Origin: Anaerolineales bacterium
GTDB lineage: Bacteria; Chloroflexota; Anaerolineae; Anaerolineales; Villigracilaceae
NCBI GenBank assembly: GCA_026928255.1
Contig: JAIXKJ010000001.1
Coordinates: forward strand, 310,001-374,000
Reading direction: 5' to 3'
Length of the DNA: 64,000 bases
The position numbers and the translations under genes were made by a program. Of the stretch, positions 34,583 through 43,231 are shown one piece after another. How positions within the stretch are numbered: position 1 is the stretch's first letter; every line of letters starts with the position of its first letter. The notes beneath the pieces were generated by a model. That model did not search any database. It saw only the letters and a program-made list of their open reading frames with translations, and had not been told where the DNA came from.

Positions 34583-34749
34583 AAAAAGCCCGCCTCGCGT
34601 TGACGTTGATTCTCTTAACGCTTTCGCTGGCGGCTTTATTTTGGAGTCTCTCTCCCAATCGGCGCGAGACGCGCATTCAAATCATCGCGCCGACGGAAAT
34701 GCAATTGCCGACCCCGTCTTCCTTCCTTGATTCGAGAGGGCGAGCGTGA
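34579..34749 (+). CDS. Small single-pass membrane protein
   Basis: A GTG start at 34579 overlaps the preceding stop (GTGA) and has GAGGAAG 8 bases upstream. The 56-residue product has one hydrophobic helix (ALTLILLTLSLAALFWSL) and a short tail with TEMQLPTPSS. Its end overlaps the next gene by 4 bases (GTGA). No family is recognised; the tight couplings argue that it is real. Confidence 0.6.
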   Translation: MKKARLALTLILLTLSLAALFWSLSPNRRETRIQIIAPTEMQLPTPSSFLDSRGRA

Positions 34750-35456
34750 TTCGCCGTTTGGCGCTTTGCGCTTGCCTTCTTCTGCTTTTGAACGCCTGCG
34801 GCGGCGCGGCGGAAATCCCGTCCGAGCCGACTCTCCTTCCCCAAGCCGAGTCCACGCCGACGGGCGCAGCGCCCGCGCTGCCAGAGTTTCGCCGCCTGAC
34901 GTTGGAATATCCGCCGACAATTAAGCTTGGTTCGGGCAGTCAACTGATCATCCTGATTTTGGAGGCGGACGCGCAAGGCAACTTGACGCCTACGGCAACC
35001 TACGGCGGAAACGCGACTCGCGGCGAAGTTGTTGAAATCCCGAACTTATATAAAACGCACAAAGTAACGGCGGAGGCGTATTACGAAGTTGCAGGTTTGA
35101 ACGTCGCGCCGCGCGGCTCGACCTTTCAGCCGTTACGCGAGGGCGAACGTTTATATTTCGCGTGGAGCGTTCAGCCGCAAGAGGTCGGCTTGTATCGCGG
35201 GACGGTGTTTCTCTTCCTTAATTTTGAAAACCGCGAAACGGGCGAAAAAGAGCGCAAGGCGATTTCAATTCAAATGATTGAAATTAAGGTTGCAGATCTC
35301 TTCGGCTTCTCGACGAACTTCGTCAAAAATTTTGGCGTCAGCGGGTCGTTGTTGGCGGTGATTGTCGGCTTTCCGTTTTTTGAAGAGGCGGTTAAATATC
35401 TTTATCGCCGCTTAAAGCCGAAAAAATCAAAATCAAAACCAAAAAAGAAAAAGTGA
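34746..35456 (+). CDS. Lipoprotein with C-terminal membrane anchor, function unknown
   Basis: The GTG start overlaps the stop of the small membrane protein. The signal sequence ends in a lipobox, LLLLNAC, with C18 or so as the lipidated residue, followed by a low-complexity Pro/Glu linker. The central beta-rich domain (~50-180) has LTLEYPPTIKLGSGSQLIIL and REGERLYFAWSVQPQEVGLY. A second hydrophobic helix (~205-225) precedes a very basic tail ending in repeated Lys-Pro/Ser, which would lie in the cytoplasm. Two anchors at opposite ends are unusual for a lipoprotein. Family not recognised. Confidence 0.75.
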   Translation: MIRRLALCACLLLLLNACGGAAEIPSEPTLLPQAESTPTGAAPALPEFRRLTLEYPPTIKLGSGSQLIILILEADAQGNLTPTATYGGNATRGEVVEIPNLYKTHKVTAEAYYEVAGLNVAPRGSTFQPLREGERLYFAWSVQPQEVGLYRGTVFLFLNFENRETGEKERKAISIQMIEIKVADLFGFSTNFVKNFGVSGSLLAVIVGFPFFEEAVKYLYRRLKPKKSKSKPKKKK

Positions 35457-35509
35457 CGAAAATCACCTCAAAAAACGGCGGGATAATGCGGCGGGGCGTT
35501 TGTTCTTTA

Positions 35510-35518
35510 TGGTACAAT
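35510..35518 (+). promoter_or_regulatory. Extended -10 promoter of nuoA
   Basis: TGGTACAAT (35510-35518) is an extended -10 element (TGnTACAAT). There is no recognisable -35 box at the right distance. The start would be near 35525, 28 nt before the nuoA ATG. Confidence 0.6.
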
Positions 35519-35552
35519 GCCCCGTAAATTATTTCCCAATGGAGCGAATTGA

Positions 35553-35906
35553 ATGAGCGAATGGATTTATGTCGCCCTTTTCTTGATTGTCGGCTTGATT
35601 ATTCCCATCGGCGCGATTACCGCCGGTTTTATTCTCGGCCCCAAAAAGCCGAATCCCGTGAAAGAATCCACCTATGAATGCGGAATTGAAACCGTCGGTC
35701 CCGCGTGGATTCAGTTCAAGGCGCAATATTACATCTTCGCGCTGGTTTTCCTCGTCTTCGACGTGGAGGCGGTTTTCCTGTTCCCGTGGGCGGTGAAACT
35801 CGGTCAACTGGGTTTGTACGCCGTCGTGGAAGGCATCATCTTTGTTTCCATTTTAATCGTCGGTTTGGCGTACACCTGGCGCAAAGGCATGTTGGAGTGG
35901 GCGTAA
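35553..35906 (+). CDS. nuoA: NADH-quinone oxidoreductase subunit A
   Basis: Complex I subunit A has three helices. The 117-residue product has the conserved loop GPKKPNPVKESTYECGIETVG with the acidic and Cys-containing YECG motif, followed by YIFALVFLVFDVEAVFLFPW. It opens the membrane-arm operon. In most bacteria nuoB follows; here nuoH follows after a strong hairpin. GGAGCG lies before the ATG. Confidence 0.96.
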   Translation: MSEWIYVALFLIVGLIIPIGAITAGFILGPKKPNPVKESTYECGIETVGPAWIQFKAQYYIFALVFLVFDVEAVFLFPWAVKLGQLGLYAVVEGIIFVSILIVGLAYTWRKGMLEWA

Positions 35907-35919
35907 TCTCTGTCATTTG

Positions 35920-35957
35920 AGAGAAGGCTGAAAGGAAATTTTCTTTCAGCCTTCTCT
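35920..35957. terminator. Perfect 15-bp hairpin between nuoA and nuoH
   Basis: AGAGAAGGCTGAAAG (35920-35934) pairs perfectly with CTTTCAGCCTTCTCT (35943-35957). Only TTTG follows, so it is a weak terminator but a stable RNA structure. It lies exactly where nuoB-nuoI would be expected and may reduce read-through from nuoA or protect the nuoH mRNA end. Confidence 0.7.
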
Positions 35958-35977
35958 TTGCGTAAGAGGAGCGATTT

Positions 35978-37171
35978 ATGAGTTTTTGGAACGACCCTTT
36001 GAAAGTCGCCGCCGGATGGTTGGAAGGCATTCTGACGGGCTGGGGAATGAACGCCATCGCCGCCCATGTGCTGACGGTTTTTCTCGGCGTGTTGATTTTA
36101 ATTGTCCTGCTCATGGTGTTGGACATCTTCCTCGTTTGGATCGAGCGCAAAGTGGTGGCGCGTTTTCAAGACCGACTCGGACCGAATCGCGTCGGTCCCT
36201 TCGGCTTGATTCAACCCTTCGCCGACATCATCAAACTGATCATCAAAGAAGACACAACGCCCGCCAACGCGGATAAAGCGCTCTACAACCTCGCGCCGAT
36301 TCTTTCGATGATGTCCGTTTTGATTCTCTGGGCGATTGTGCCGTTAGCGCCAGTCATGCTCGGCACGGACTTAAACGTCGGCGCGCTGTTTCTCATCGCG
36401 GCGGGGGCGATTGGCACGCTCTCGATCATCATGGCCGGTTGGGGCTCGAACAACAAGTTCGCCTTGCTCGGCGGCTTCCGTCAAGTGGCGGTAATGATTT
36501 CTTTTGAAGTCCCCATGCTGACCATGCTCCTAATCCCGACCATCTTCGCCGGCTCGATGAACATGAACGCCATCATCAACGCGCAAAACGTTTGGTACGT
36601 TTGGCTTTCGCCGCTCGGCGCGTTAATCTTCCTCATCGCCGCCATCGCCGAATTGGGGCGTTCGCCCTTCGACCTCGCCGAAGGCGAATCCGAATTGGTT
36701 TCGGGTTTCAACATCGAATATTCGGGCATGAAGTTCGGCATGTTTTACGCGGGCGAATTGTTGCACGCCTTCACTTACGGCGGCTTTTTAGCCATCCTCT
36801 TTTTTGGCGGCTACCGCTTCTTCGGCTTGGAGCAAGTCAGCCCCTTCCTCGCCATCCTCATTCTCATTCTCAAAGCGATGTTCGGCTATTGGGTCATTAT
36901 GTGGGTCAAATACACGATGATGCGTATTCGCATTGACCAGATGCTCTCCTTCAATTGGAAATTTCTTACGCCGTTGTCTTTCGCCTTATTGCTGGTTACG
37001 GCGTTGATGAACGCGCTTCTTTCTTCCGCCCCGACTTGGCTCTACGTCTCAGGCATGATCCTCGCCAACATCTTGACCGGCTGGATCGCGCTGGAAATTG
37101 CGCGTTCCGCGACTCGTCAAGAGCGCGAGCGGACAGAGGGAATCAAACAACCTGCGGAGGTTCGCCATTAA
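35978..37171 (+). CDS. nuoH: NADH-quinone oxidoreductase subunit H
   Basis: NuoH forms most of the quinone chamber at the joint of the two arms. Motifs include ERKVVARFQDRLGPNRVGP, LIQPFADIIKLIIKEDTTP, ELGRSPFDLAEGESELVSGF and MFYAGELLHAF. The length of 397 residues is larger than E. coli NuoH (325), with added residues at the N-terminus (an extra amphipathic segment of ~30) and C-terminus. GAGGAGC precedes the ATG at 35978. Confidence 0.97.
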   Translation: MSFWNDPLKVAAGWLEGILTGWGMNAIAAHVLTVFLGVLILIVLLMVLDIFLVWIERKVVARFQDRLGPNRVGPFGLIQPFADIIKLIIKEDTTPANADKALYNLAPILSMMSVLILWAIVPLAPVMLGTDLNVGALFLIAAGAIGTLSIIMAGWGSNNKFALLGGFRQVAVMISFEVPMLTMLLIPTIFAGSMNMNAIINAQNVWYVWLSPLGALIFLIAAIAELGRSPFDLAEGESELVSGFNIEYSGMKFGMFYAGELLHAFTYGGFLAILFFGGYRFFGLEQVSPFLAILILILKAMFGYWVIMWVKYTMMRIRIDQMLSFNWKFLTPLSFALLLVTALMNALLSSAPTWLYVSGMILANILTGWIALEIARSATRQERERTEGIKQPAEVRH

Positions 37172-37186
37172 TGGCGTTGTGAAACT

Positions 37187-37723
37187 ATGACAGCGCAACA
37201 AATTATCTTCCTTATCGCGGCGATTTACACCCTCGCTTCGGGCGTGTTGACCGTAACCAGCCGCAACTTAATTCACGCCGCCTTCTGGCTGATTTCCGCC
37301 TTCTTTGGCGTGGCGGCGATCTACGCGCTTCTAAACGCGAACTTCATCGCCATCGTGCAAATCGTCGTTTACGTCGGCGCGATTGCCATCCTCTTTATCT
37401 TCGCCGTGATGCTCACGCGCCGCGACTTGCGCGTTTCCGAACATCGCCTCAACAAAGGCTGGCAAATTGGCGCGGCGCTGGCGGCGGCTCTCTTCGTCGG
37501 CATGGTTTCCATGCTCGCGCAGTGGAGCGGATTTACGAAAACCGCCGACGCCTTCCCGACTCAATTTGACGCGGTGGGGGCGTTGGGCGAAGCGCTGACC
37601 TCGCCGAACGCTTACGTCTTGCCCTTCGAGGTCGCTTCGGCGCTGTTGCTGGCGGCGTTGGTCGGCGCGGTGTATGTCGCCTTCAACCCGCGCGCGGACG
37701 AAAATTCGGAGGCGCAGAAATGA
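37187..37723 (+). CDS. nuoJ: NADH-quinone oxidoreductase subunit J
   Basis: The 178-residue protein has five helices with SGVLTVTSRNLIHAAFWLI and the conserved helix 3 segment ANFIAIVQIVVYVGAIAILFIFAVML, including the pi-bulge YVGAI region. It overlaps nuoK by 4 bases (ATGA). The spacing to nuoH is 15 bases. Confidence 0.96.
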   Translation: MTAQQIIFLIAAIYTLASGVLTVTSRNLIHAAFWLISAFFGVAAIYALLNANFIAIVQIVVYVGAIAILFIFAVMLTRRDLRVSEHRLNKGWQIGAALAAALFVGMVSMLAQWSGFTKTADAFPTQFDAVGALGEALTSPNAYVLPFEVASALLLAALVGAVYVAFNPRADENSEAQK

Positions 37724-38028
37724 TCCCCCTTTCTTGGTACTTAATCCTCGCGGCGGCGTTGTTCTGCGTCGGCTTGTTCGGCATGTTGACGCGGCGCAAC
37801 GTGGTCGCTATCTTATTCGGCATTGAGTTGATGCTCAACGCCGTCAACATCAACCTCGTGTCCTTTTGGCGTTACGGCGAAATTACGTCCATGAGCGGAC
37901 AGGTGTTCACGATTATCGTTTTCGCCGTCGCCGCCGCAGAAGTCTCGGTCGGCTTGGCGCTGGTCATCTCCGCGTATCGTCGCCGCAATACCATCGTCGC
38001 CGACGAATTGGACATGTTGAAATGGTAG
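37720..38028 (+). CDS. nuoK: NADH-quinone oxidoreductase subunit K
   Basis: The 102-residue product has three helices with both membrane glutamates of the proton path: FGIELMLNAVNINLVSF (E ~35) and IIVFAVAAAEVSVGLALVIS (E ~70). It is translationally coupled to nuoJ and followed by nuoL after 7 bases. Confidence 0.97.
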   Translation: MIPLSWYLILAAALFCVGLFGMLTRRNVVAILFGIELMLNAVNINLVSFWRYGEITSMSGQVFTIIVFAVAAAEVSVGLALVISAYRRRNTIVADELDMLKW

Positions 38029-38035
38029 GGAATGT

Positions 38036-40156
38036 ATGACGACTGAATTATTGATGTGGCTAATTCCGCTGCCGCCCGCGCTGGCGTTTTTCGCCATTTT
38101 GCTTTTTACCAATAAAAGCAAAGCGCTGAGTCACACCGTTGGCGTTGGCGCGGCGTTTCTCTCGTGGCTGGGCGCGATGATTGTTTTCGTCCGCGCTTTG
38201 GGCGTGGAGAATCTGGCGCGCAATCCTTTTGTCTCTCGAATCAACTGGATGCCGACCGGCGATTCTTATTTCCAAATCGGCGTGCAGGTTGACCCGCTGA
38301 CGGCAGTTATGCTTTTCTTCGTAACCCTGTGCGTGTTGATGATTTTCATTTACAGCGTCGGCTATCACAACTTCGGGCAGCCAAAAGGCGACCACGACGT
38401 CAAAGGGTTGCCGCCGCACGGCGCAACGGTTGACGGGCACGCCGTCCCTTCGGTCGAGCCGATGTACTCGCGCTTCTTCGCCTTCATCGGGCTTTTCGCC
38501 TTCGGCATGCTCGCCCTCGTGCTGACCGACAACGTGCTGGTCATGTTCATGGGCTGGGAAATTATGGGGCTTTGCTCCTACTTGTTGATTGGCTTCTGGT
38601 ACGCCAAACCCTCCGCGCGCGACGCGGCGGTCAAAGCCTTTATGACCACCCGCGTCGGCGACGTGTTCATGTTGCTCGGCATCGCTTTCTTGTACAGCGT
38701 AACTGGCTCGCTTTCTTATAAAGACGTTTTTAGCGAAAACGTTCTTCGCGCGCTCGCCTCCGTGCCAAGCGGCGTCTTTGGACTCTCCGCCGCCGGTCTA
38801 ATTGGACTTCTGCTCTTCATCGGCACAATCGGCAAGTCGGCGCAGTTCCCGCTCCACGTTTGGCTGCCCGACGCGATGGAAGGTCCCACGCCCGTCTCGG
38901 CGATGATCCACGCCGCCGCGATGGTCTCGGCTGGCGTTTACGCCGTTATCCGCATGTTCCCGCTGACCAGCCTCGACCCGAAGACGATGAGTTTCATCGC
39001 TTTCATTGGCGCGTTCACGGCGCTCTTCGCGGCGACGATTGCCGTCGCGCAAAACGACATCAAGCGCGTGCTGGCGTATTCCACCATCTCGCAACTGGGA
39101 TTTATGATTGCCGCGCTCGGCATCCACGCTTATGTGGCGGCGACCTTTCACCTCGTAACTCACGCCTTCTTCAAAGCCTTGCTCTTTCTCGGTTCGGGTT
39201 CGGTCATTCACGGCATGGAACACGGCGTCTTGCACACCGGCAATCACAAGGTTGACCCGCAAGATATGTTCAACATGGGCGGCTTGCGGAAGAAAATGCC
39301 AATCACTTTTTGGACCTTCCTCATCGGCGGGTTTGCGCTCTCGGGCTTTCCGCTGGTTACGGCGGGCTTCTGGTCAAAGGATGAAATCTTCGCCGACGCT
39401 TGGGCGCACGGGCATTGGGCGGTTTTCCTCACCCTCGCCCTCGCCGCTTTCTTGACCGCCTTCTACACCATGCGCCAAATCACGTTGACGTTTTTCGGCG
39501 AAGCCCGCACCGAAGAAGCCAAACACGCCCGCGAAACCCCGTGGACGATGACCATGCCTCTCGTTATCCTTTCCGTTTTCGCCGTTGGCTACGGCTGGTT
39601 GGGCATGCCGCACTGGTTGACTGGCGGACTCGTCCCCAACTGGTTTCACGATTTCGTCGGCTCGATGCTGACCGAACATCAAGCCGAATTGGGCTTCAAC
39701 ATCGTCCCGCTGGCGACCTCGTTGGTCGTCGCGCTGGGCGGCTTGGCGGCGGGCTATTTCATGTACCGCGACGTCAAATCGGCGGCGGAAGATAAATTGC
39801 AAATTCCCGTTCTGGTCAACAAATGGTATGTGGACGAGTTCTATCAAGTCGCGCTCATCCAACCTGCCATTTGGTTTTCCGACACCTTCGTCTCCAAATG
39901 GATGGACAAAGGCTTCATTGACGGCATTCTGCATTCCTTCGGTCCCGCCACTGGCGGCGTTGGGCGCGTCATCCGCGAGCGCTTCGACATCCCCGTCGTC
40001 AACCAATTCTTCGGCGACGGCGCGTCTGAAGCCTCATGGTGGCTTGGCAGAAATCTGCGTCCCATCCAAACGGGGCGCATTCAACAATATCTCGTCCTCA
40101 CCCTCGTCATCCTTTTGGCGGTCGGCGGACTCATCTACTTCCTGCTGACGGCATAG
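38036..40156 (+). CDS. nuoL: NADH-quinone oxidoreductase subunit L
   Basis: NuoL is the distal antiporter-like proton pump with the lateral helix. Conserved segments are MGWEIMGLCSYLLIGFWY (channel Glu), GTIGKSAQFPLHVWLPDAM (channel Lys), EGPTPVSAMIHAAAMVSAGVY and LGFMIAALG. At 706 residues it is ~90 longer than the E. coli subunit (613). Extra sequence is seen near residues 115-145 (a hydrophilic loop with NFGQPKGDHDVKGLPPHG) and in the C-terminal part. The final helix is present. Confidence 0.97.
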   Translation: MTTELLMWLIPLPPALAFFAILLFTNKSKALSHTVGVGAAFLSWLGAMIVFVRALGVENLARNPFVSRINWMPTGDSYFQIGVQVDPLTAVMLFFVTLCVLMIFIYSVGYHNFGQPKGDHDVKGLPPHGATVDGHAVPSVEPMYSRFFAFIGLFAFGMLALVLTDNVLVMFMGWEIMGLCSYLLIGFWYAKPSARDAAVKAFMTTRVGDVFMLLGIAFLYSVTGSLSYKDVFSENVLRALASVPSGVFGLSAAGLIGLLLFIGTIGKSAQFPLHVWLPDAMEGPTPVSAMIHAAAMVSAGVYAVIRMFPLTSLDPKTMSFIAFIGAFTALFAATIAVAQNDIKRVLAYSTISQLGFMIAALGIHAYVAATFHLVTHAFFKALLFLGSGSVIHGMEHGVLHTGNHKVDPQDMFNMGGLRKKMPITFWTFLIGGFALSGFPLVTAGFWSKDEIFADAWAHGHWAVFLTLALAAFLTAFYTMRQITLTFFGEARTEEAKHARETPWTMTMPLVILSVFAVGYGWLGMPHWLTGGLVPNWFHDFVGSMLTEHQAELGFNIVPLATSLVVALGGLAAGYFMYRDVKSAAEDKLQIPVLVNKWYVDEFYQVALIQPAIWFSDTFVSKWMDKGFIDGILHSFGPATGGVGRVIRERFDIPVVNQFFGDGASEASWWLGRNLRPIQTGRIQQYLVLTLVILLAVGGLIYFLLTA

Positions 40157-40162
40157 GAGCGC

Positions 40163-41686
40163 ATGATGGACTTTCTCAACACACACCTCCTCAGCCTGAT
40201 TTTATTCGTCCCGACCATTGCGGCGCTGATTATGCTCCTCCTGCCGAACGACGCGCGATTGCAGCGTTGGTTCGCTTTTGGCGCAAGTTTAATTTCGCTC
40301 GTCCTCGCGCTCGTCCTGTGGAGCAAATTCGACCCCGCCGCCGTCGGCTTTCAATTTGAAGAAAAATACGTCTGGTACGAAGCGCTCAACTCGACCTTCC
40401 ATCTCGGCGTGGACGGCATTTCCTTCTCGATGATTTTGCTCACTACCATTTTGACTCCGCTCGCCATCCTCGCTTCCTTTAATATTAGCGACCGCGTCAA
40501 AACGTACATGATGCTTTTTCTCTTCCTCGAAACGGGCATGCTCGGCGTTTTCATGGCGCTCGACTTGCTAATCTTCTTCGCCTTTTGGGAAATCGGTCTT
40601 GTGCCAATGTACTTCCTCATCAACCAATGGGGGAGCGCCAACAAAGATTACGCCTCGCTTAAATTCTTGATTTACACGATGGGCGGCTCGCTCGGTTTGT
40701 TGCTCGCGGTGCAAATGCTCGGCGTCCTCTTCGGGACGTATGATTTGGTTGCCCTCTACGAAAAGTGGACGGCGCTTCCAGCCGACCTGCCCCTCATGGG
40801 CATGACCGTCGGCACGGTGAAGACGATAGCCTTCTGGGCTTTCGTCGTCGCCTTCGCCGTCAAAGTGCCGCTCTGGCCCTTCCACACCTGGCTGCCCGAC
40901 GCGCACACCGAAGCCCCGACGGCCGGCTCGATGCTCCTCGCGGGCGTCTTGCTCAAACTGGGCGCGTACGGTTTCATCCGCTTGGTTTTGCCGCTTTATC
41001 CCGTTGAGTCGAAATACTTCGCGGGCGCGCTGGCTTTCCTCGCGGTGGCGGCGATTGTCTTCGGCGCGTTTGGCTCGTTTGGGCAAAGCGACTTCAAACG
41101 TCTGGTCGCTTACTCTTCCGTCAACCACATGGGATTCGTCGTCTTGGGCATTGCGGCGGCGGCGCTGGCCGTCGGCACGATGGACGCGCGCACGGCGATG
41201 AACGGCGCGGTCTTGCAGATGTTCAATCACGGCTTGTCTTCGGCGGGCATGTTCTTCCTCGTCGGCGTCATCTACGAGCGGACGCACACCCGCGATTTGG
41301 AGCGGTACGGCGGGCTGTTTACGCTCATCCCCGCTTACGGCGCGTTGCTGATTTTCACCTCGATGGCGTCGCTCGGCTTGCCTGGGCTGAACGGCTTCGT
41401 CTCGGAATTTTTGGTCGTGCGCGGCGCTTATCAACCGCTGACGGCTTACACCTTTATCTCCATGCTCGGTTTGTTCTTCACCGGCGCGTATATTTTGAAA
41501 GCCATTAAGAAAGTGTTGCACGGACCGCTCGACGAACAGTGGGCGCATGGCGAACACAAGATTAGCGAAATTAACTTGCGCGAAGTCTTGGTTATGGCGC
41601 CGCTGATGATTTTGATGTTGCTGACTGGCATTTATCCCATGTGGATTTTGGACATCATCAACAAAGCGGTAACCGCCCTTTTCTAG
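40163..41686 (+). CDS. nuoM: NADH-quinone oxidoreductase subunit M (first copy)
   Basis: This is a complete NuoM antiporter-like subunit of 507 residues. It has FFAFWEIGLVPMYFLINQWG (channel Glu), FAVKVPLWPFHTWLPDAH with K234 at the same number as the essential E. coli lysine, APTAGSMLLAGVLLKLGAYG (second Lys) and YSSVNHMGFVVLGIA. It is followed by a second NuoM-like gene after 24 bases. Confidence 0.97.
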   Translation: MMDFLNTHLLSLILFVPTIAALIMLLLPNDARLQRWFAFGASLISLVLALVLWSKFDPAAVGFQFEEKYVWYEALNSTFHLGVDGISFSMILLTTILTPLAILASFNISDRVKTYMMLFLFLETGMLGVFMALDLLIFFAFWEIGLVPMYFLINQWGSANKDYASLKFLIYTMGGSLGLLLAVQMLGVLFGTYDLVALYEKWTALPADLPLMGMTVGTVKTIAFWAFVVAFAVKVPLWPFHTWLPDAHTEAPTAGSMLLAGVLLKLGAYGFIRLVLPLYPVESKYFAGALAFLAVAAIVFGAFGSFGQSDFKRLVAYSSVNHMGFVVLGIAAAALAVGTMDARTAMNGAVLQMFNHGLSSAGMFFLVGVIYERTHTRDLERYGGLFTLIPAYGALLIFTSMASLGLPGLNGFVSEFLVVRGAYQPLTAYTFISMLGLFFTGAYILKAIKKVLHGPLDEQWAHGEHKISEINLREVLVMAPLMILMLLTGIYPMWILDIINKAVTALF

Positions 41687-41710
41687 TTGAAGCGCCGTTT
41701 GAGGTAACTT

Positions 41711-43231
41711 ATGAATTTTCCAATTTTGAGCGTAATCACCTTTCTTCCCTTCGCGGCGGGCATGTTCTTGCTCATGCTTCCCGCCCAGCGGAAGAACGAA
41801 GCCCGCGCGGTGGCGTTGGCGGCGGCAGTGGCGGACTTGCTGCTCTCCGCTTGGGTCTATGTGCAATATTTGACTCAACACATGCAAGGCTATCAATTCG
41901 TCGAGAAATATACTTGGCTGAACATCCCGCCGCTGAACATCGCCCTGCACTTCGGCGTGGACGGCATGAGCGCGCCGCTGGTCTTGCTGACCGGCATCGT
42001 CATGTTCACCGGCGTTTTGATCTCTTGGGGCGACGACAACCCGAAGGTCATGTCTGGCATTCAAGATCGTCCGCGCGAATTTTTCGCCTTCCTCTTCTTG
42101 CTGGCGGGCGGAGTCTTCGGCGTTTTCGTCTCGCTCGATTTGTTCATGCTTTTCTTCTTTTACGAAATCGCCGTCTTCCCGATGTACCTGCTCATCGTCA
42201 TTTGGGGCTGGGTCAAAACCCGCGAATACGCCGCCATGAAGTTGACGCTCTACCTGTTCATCGGCTCGGTTGTGGCGCTGGTCGGCGCGTTGGTGATGTA
42301 CTGGGCGCAATATCAAAATACCGGCGCGCTCTCCTTTGACATGCTCCTCATGGAACGCGCCAATTTCTCCGCAACCTTTCAGAGGATTTGGTTCTTGCCC
42401 GTCTTCTTGGGCTTCGCGGTTTTGGGCGGCATCTGGCCCTTTCACAACTGGTCGCCCGACGGACACGTCGCCGCGCCGACAGCCGTCTCCATGTTCCACG
42501 CGGGCGTGCTGATGAAACTCGGCGCGTTCGCCGCCATCCGCGTCGGCGTGATGCTCTTGCCCGAAGGCGCAAAATATTGGTCGGGGCTGATTATGGCGTT
42601 CTCCGCCATTGCGGTAGTGTACGGCGCTTACATCGCCTTCGTCCAAACTGACTTGAAATATATGATTGGCTTTTCGTCCGTTTCGCACATGGGCTTGGTT
42701 ATGCTTGGCGTCTCCACGCTCAACGTCACAGGGCTGACCGGCGTCGGCGTGCAGATGGTTTCGCACGGCGTGATGACCGCCCTCATGTTCGCCGTTACCG
42801 GCATGATCTACGACCGCGCCCACACGCGCATGATCCCCGAACTGGGCGGCATGGCGAAAGTCATGCCCTTCGCCGCCGTCGGCTTCATCATCAGCGGCTT
42901 GGTCTCGATGGGCATGCCAGGCTTCTCTGGCTTCATCGCCGAGTTTCCCATCTTCATGGGCGTTTGGCGCGTGCAATGGCTGGTTGCGGCGGTCGCTTCC
43001 ATCTCCATCATCATCACGGCGGCTTATATCATGCTCATCATCCGCAAAGTTTTTTACGCGCCCATGCCCGAAAATTTGCAAGGGCAGGTTGGCGACATCA
43101 CCGTCTTGGACAAAACCGCCATCGTTACACTGTGTTTAGTGATGGTCGGCATCGGCGTTTTCCCGTCGGTCATTACGCCGATGATTAGCAGCGGAGTCAA
43201 CTACATTATGAACATCTTGGGAGGCGCGTAA
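41711..43231 (+). CDS. nuoM: NADH-quinone oxidoreductase subunit M-like (second copy)
   Basis: The 506-residue protein has the NuoM fold: HFGVDGMSAPLVLLTGIV, FFFYEIAVFPMYLLIVIWGW with the channel Glu, APTAVSMFHAGVLMKLGAFA with the second Lys, and FSSVSHMGLVMLGV. However, the first channel lysine is replaced: FAVLGGIWPFHNWSPDGH has Leu238 (bases 42422-42424) where copy 1 has K234. NuoM duplications occur in several phyla and may lengthen the membrane arm. It overlaps nuoN by one base. Confidence 0.93.
   Translation: MNFPILSVITFLPFAAGMFLLMLPAQRKNEARAVALAAAVADLLLSAWVYVQYLTQHMQGYQFVEKYTWLNIPPLNIALHFGVDGMSAPLVLLTGIVMFTGVLISWGDDNPKVMSGIQDRPREFFAFLFLLAGGVFGVFVSLDLFMLFFFYEIAVFPMYLLIVIWGWVKTREYAAMKLTLYLFIGSVVALVGALVMYWAQYQNTGALSFDMLLMERANFSATFQRIWFLPVFLGFAVLGGIWPFHNWSPDGHVAAPTAVSMFHAGVLMKLGAFAAIRVGVMLLPEGAKYWSGLIMAFSAIAVVYGAYIAFVQTDLKYMIGFSSVSHMGLVMLGVSTLNVTGLTGVGVQMVSHGVMTALMFAVTGMIYDRAHTRMIPELGGMAKVMPFAAVGFIISGLVSMGMPGFSGFIAEFPIFMGVWRVQWLVAAVASISIIITAAYIMLIIRKVFYAPMPENLQGQVGDITVLDKTAIVTLCLVMVGIGVFPSVITPMISSGVNYIMNILGGA

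Noticed and set aside
35920..35957. Hairpin between nuoA and nuoH as a true operon end
   Set aside because: The U tract is only three bases, and no promoter is visible between the hairpin and nuoH, so read-through is more likely.
40568..43081. 837-codon open frame on the minus strand across both nuoM genes
   Set aside because: It is antisense to two clear NuoM proteins, rich in His, Arg, Asp and Gln without domain motifs, and results from GC-rich codon use that removes stop codons on the opposite strand.
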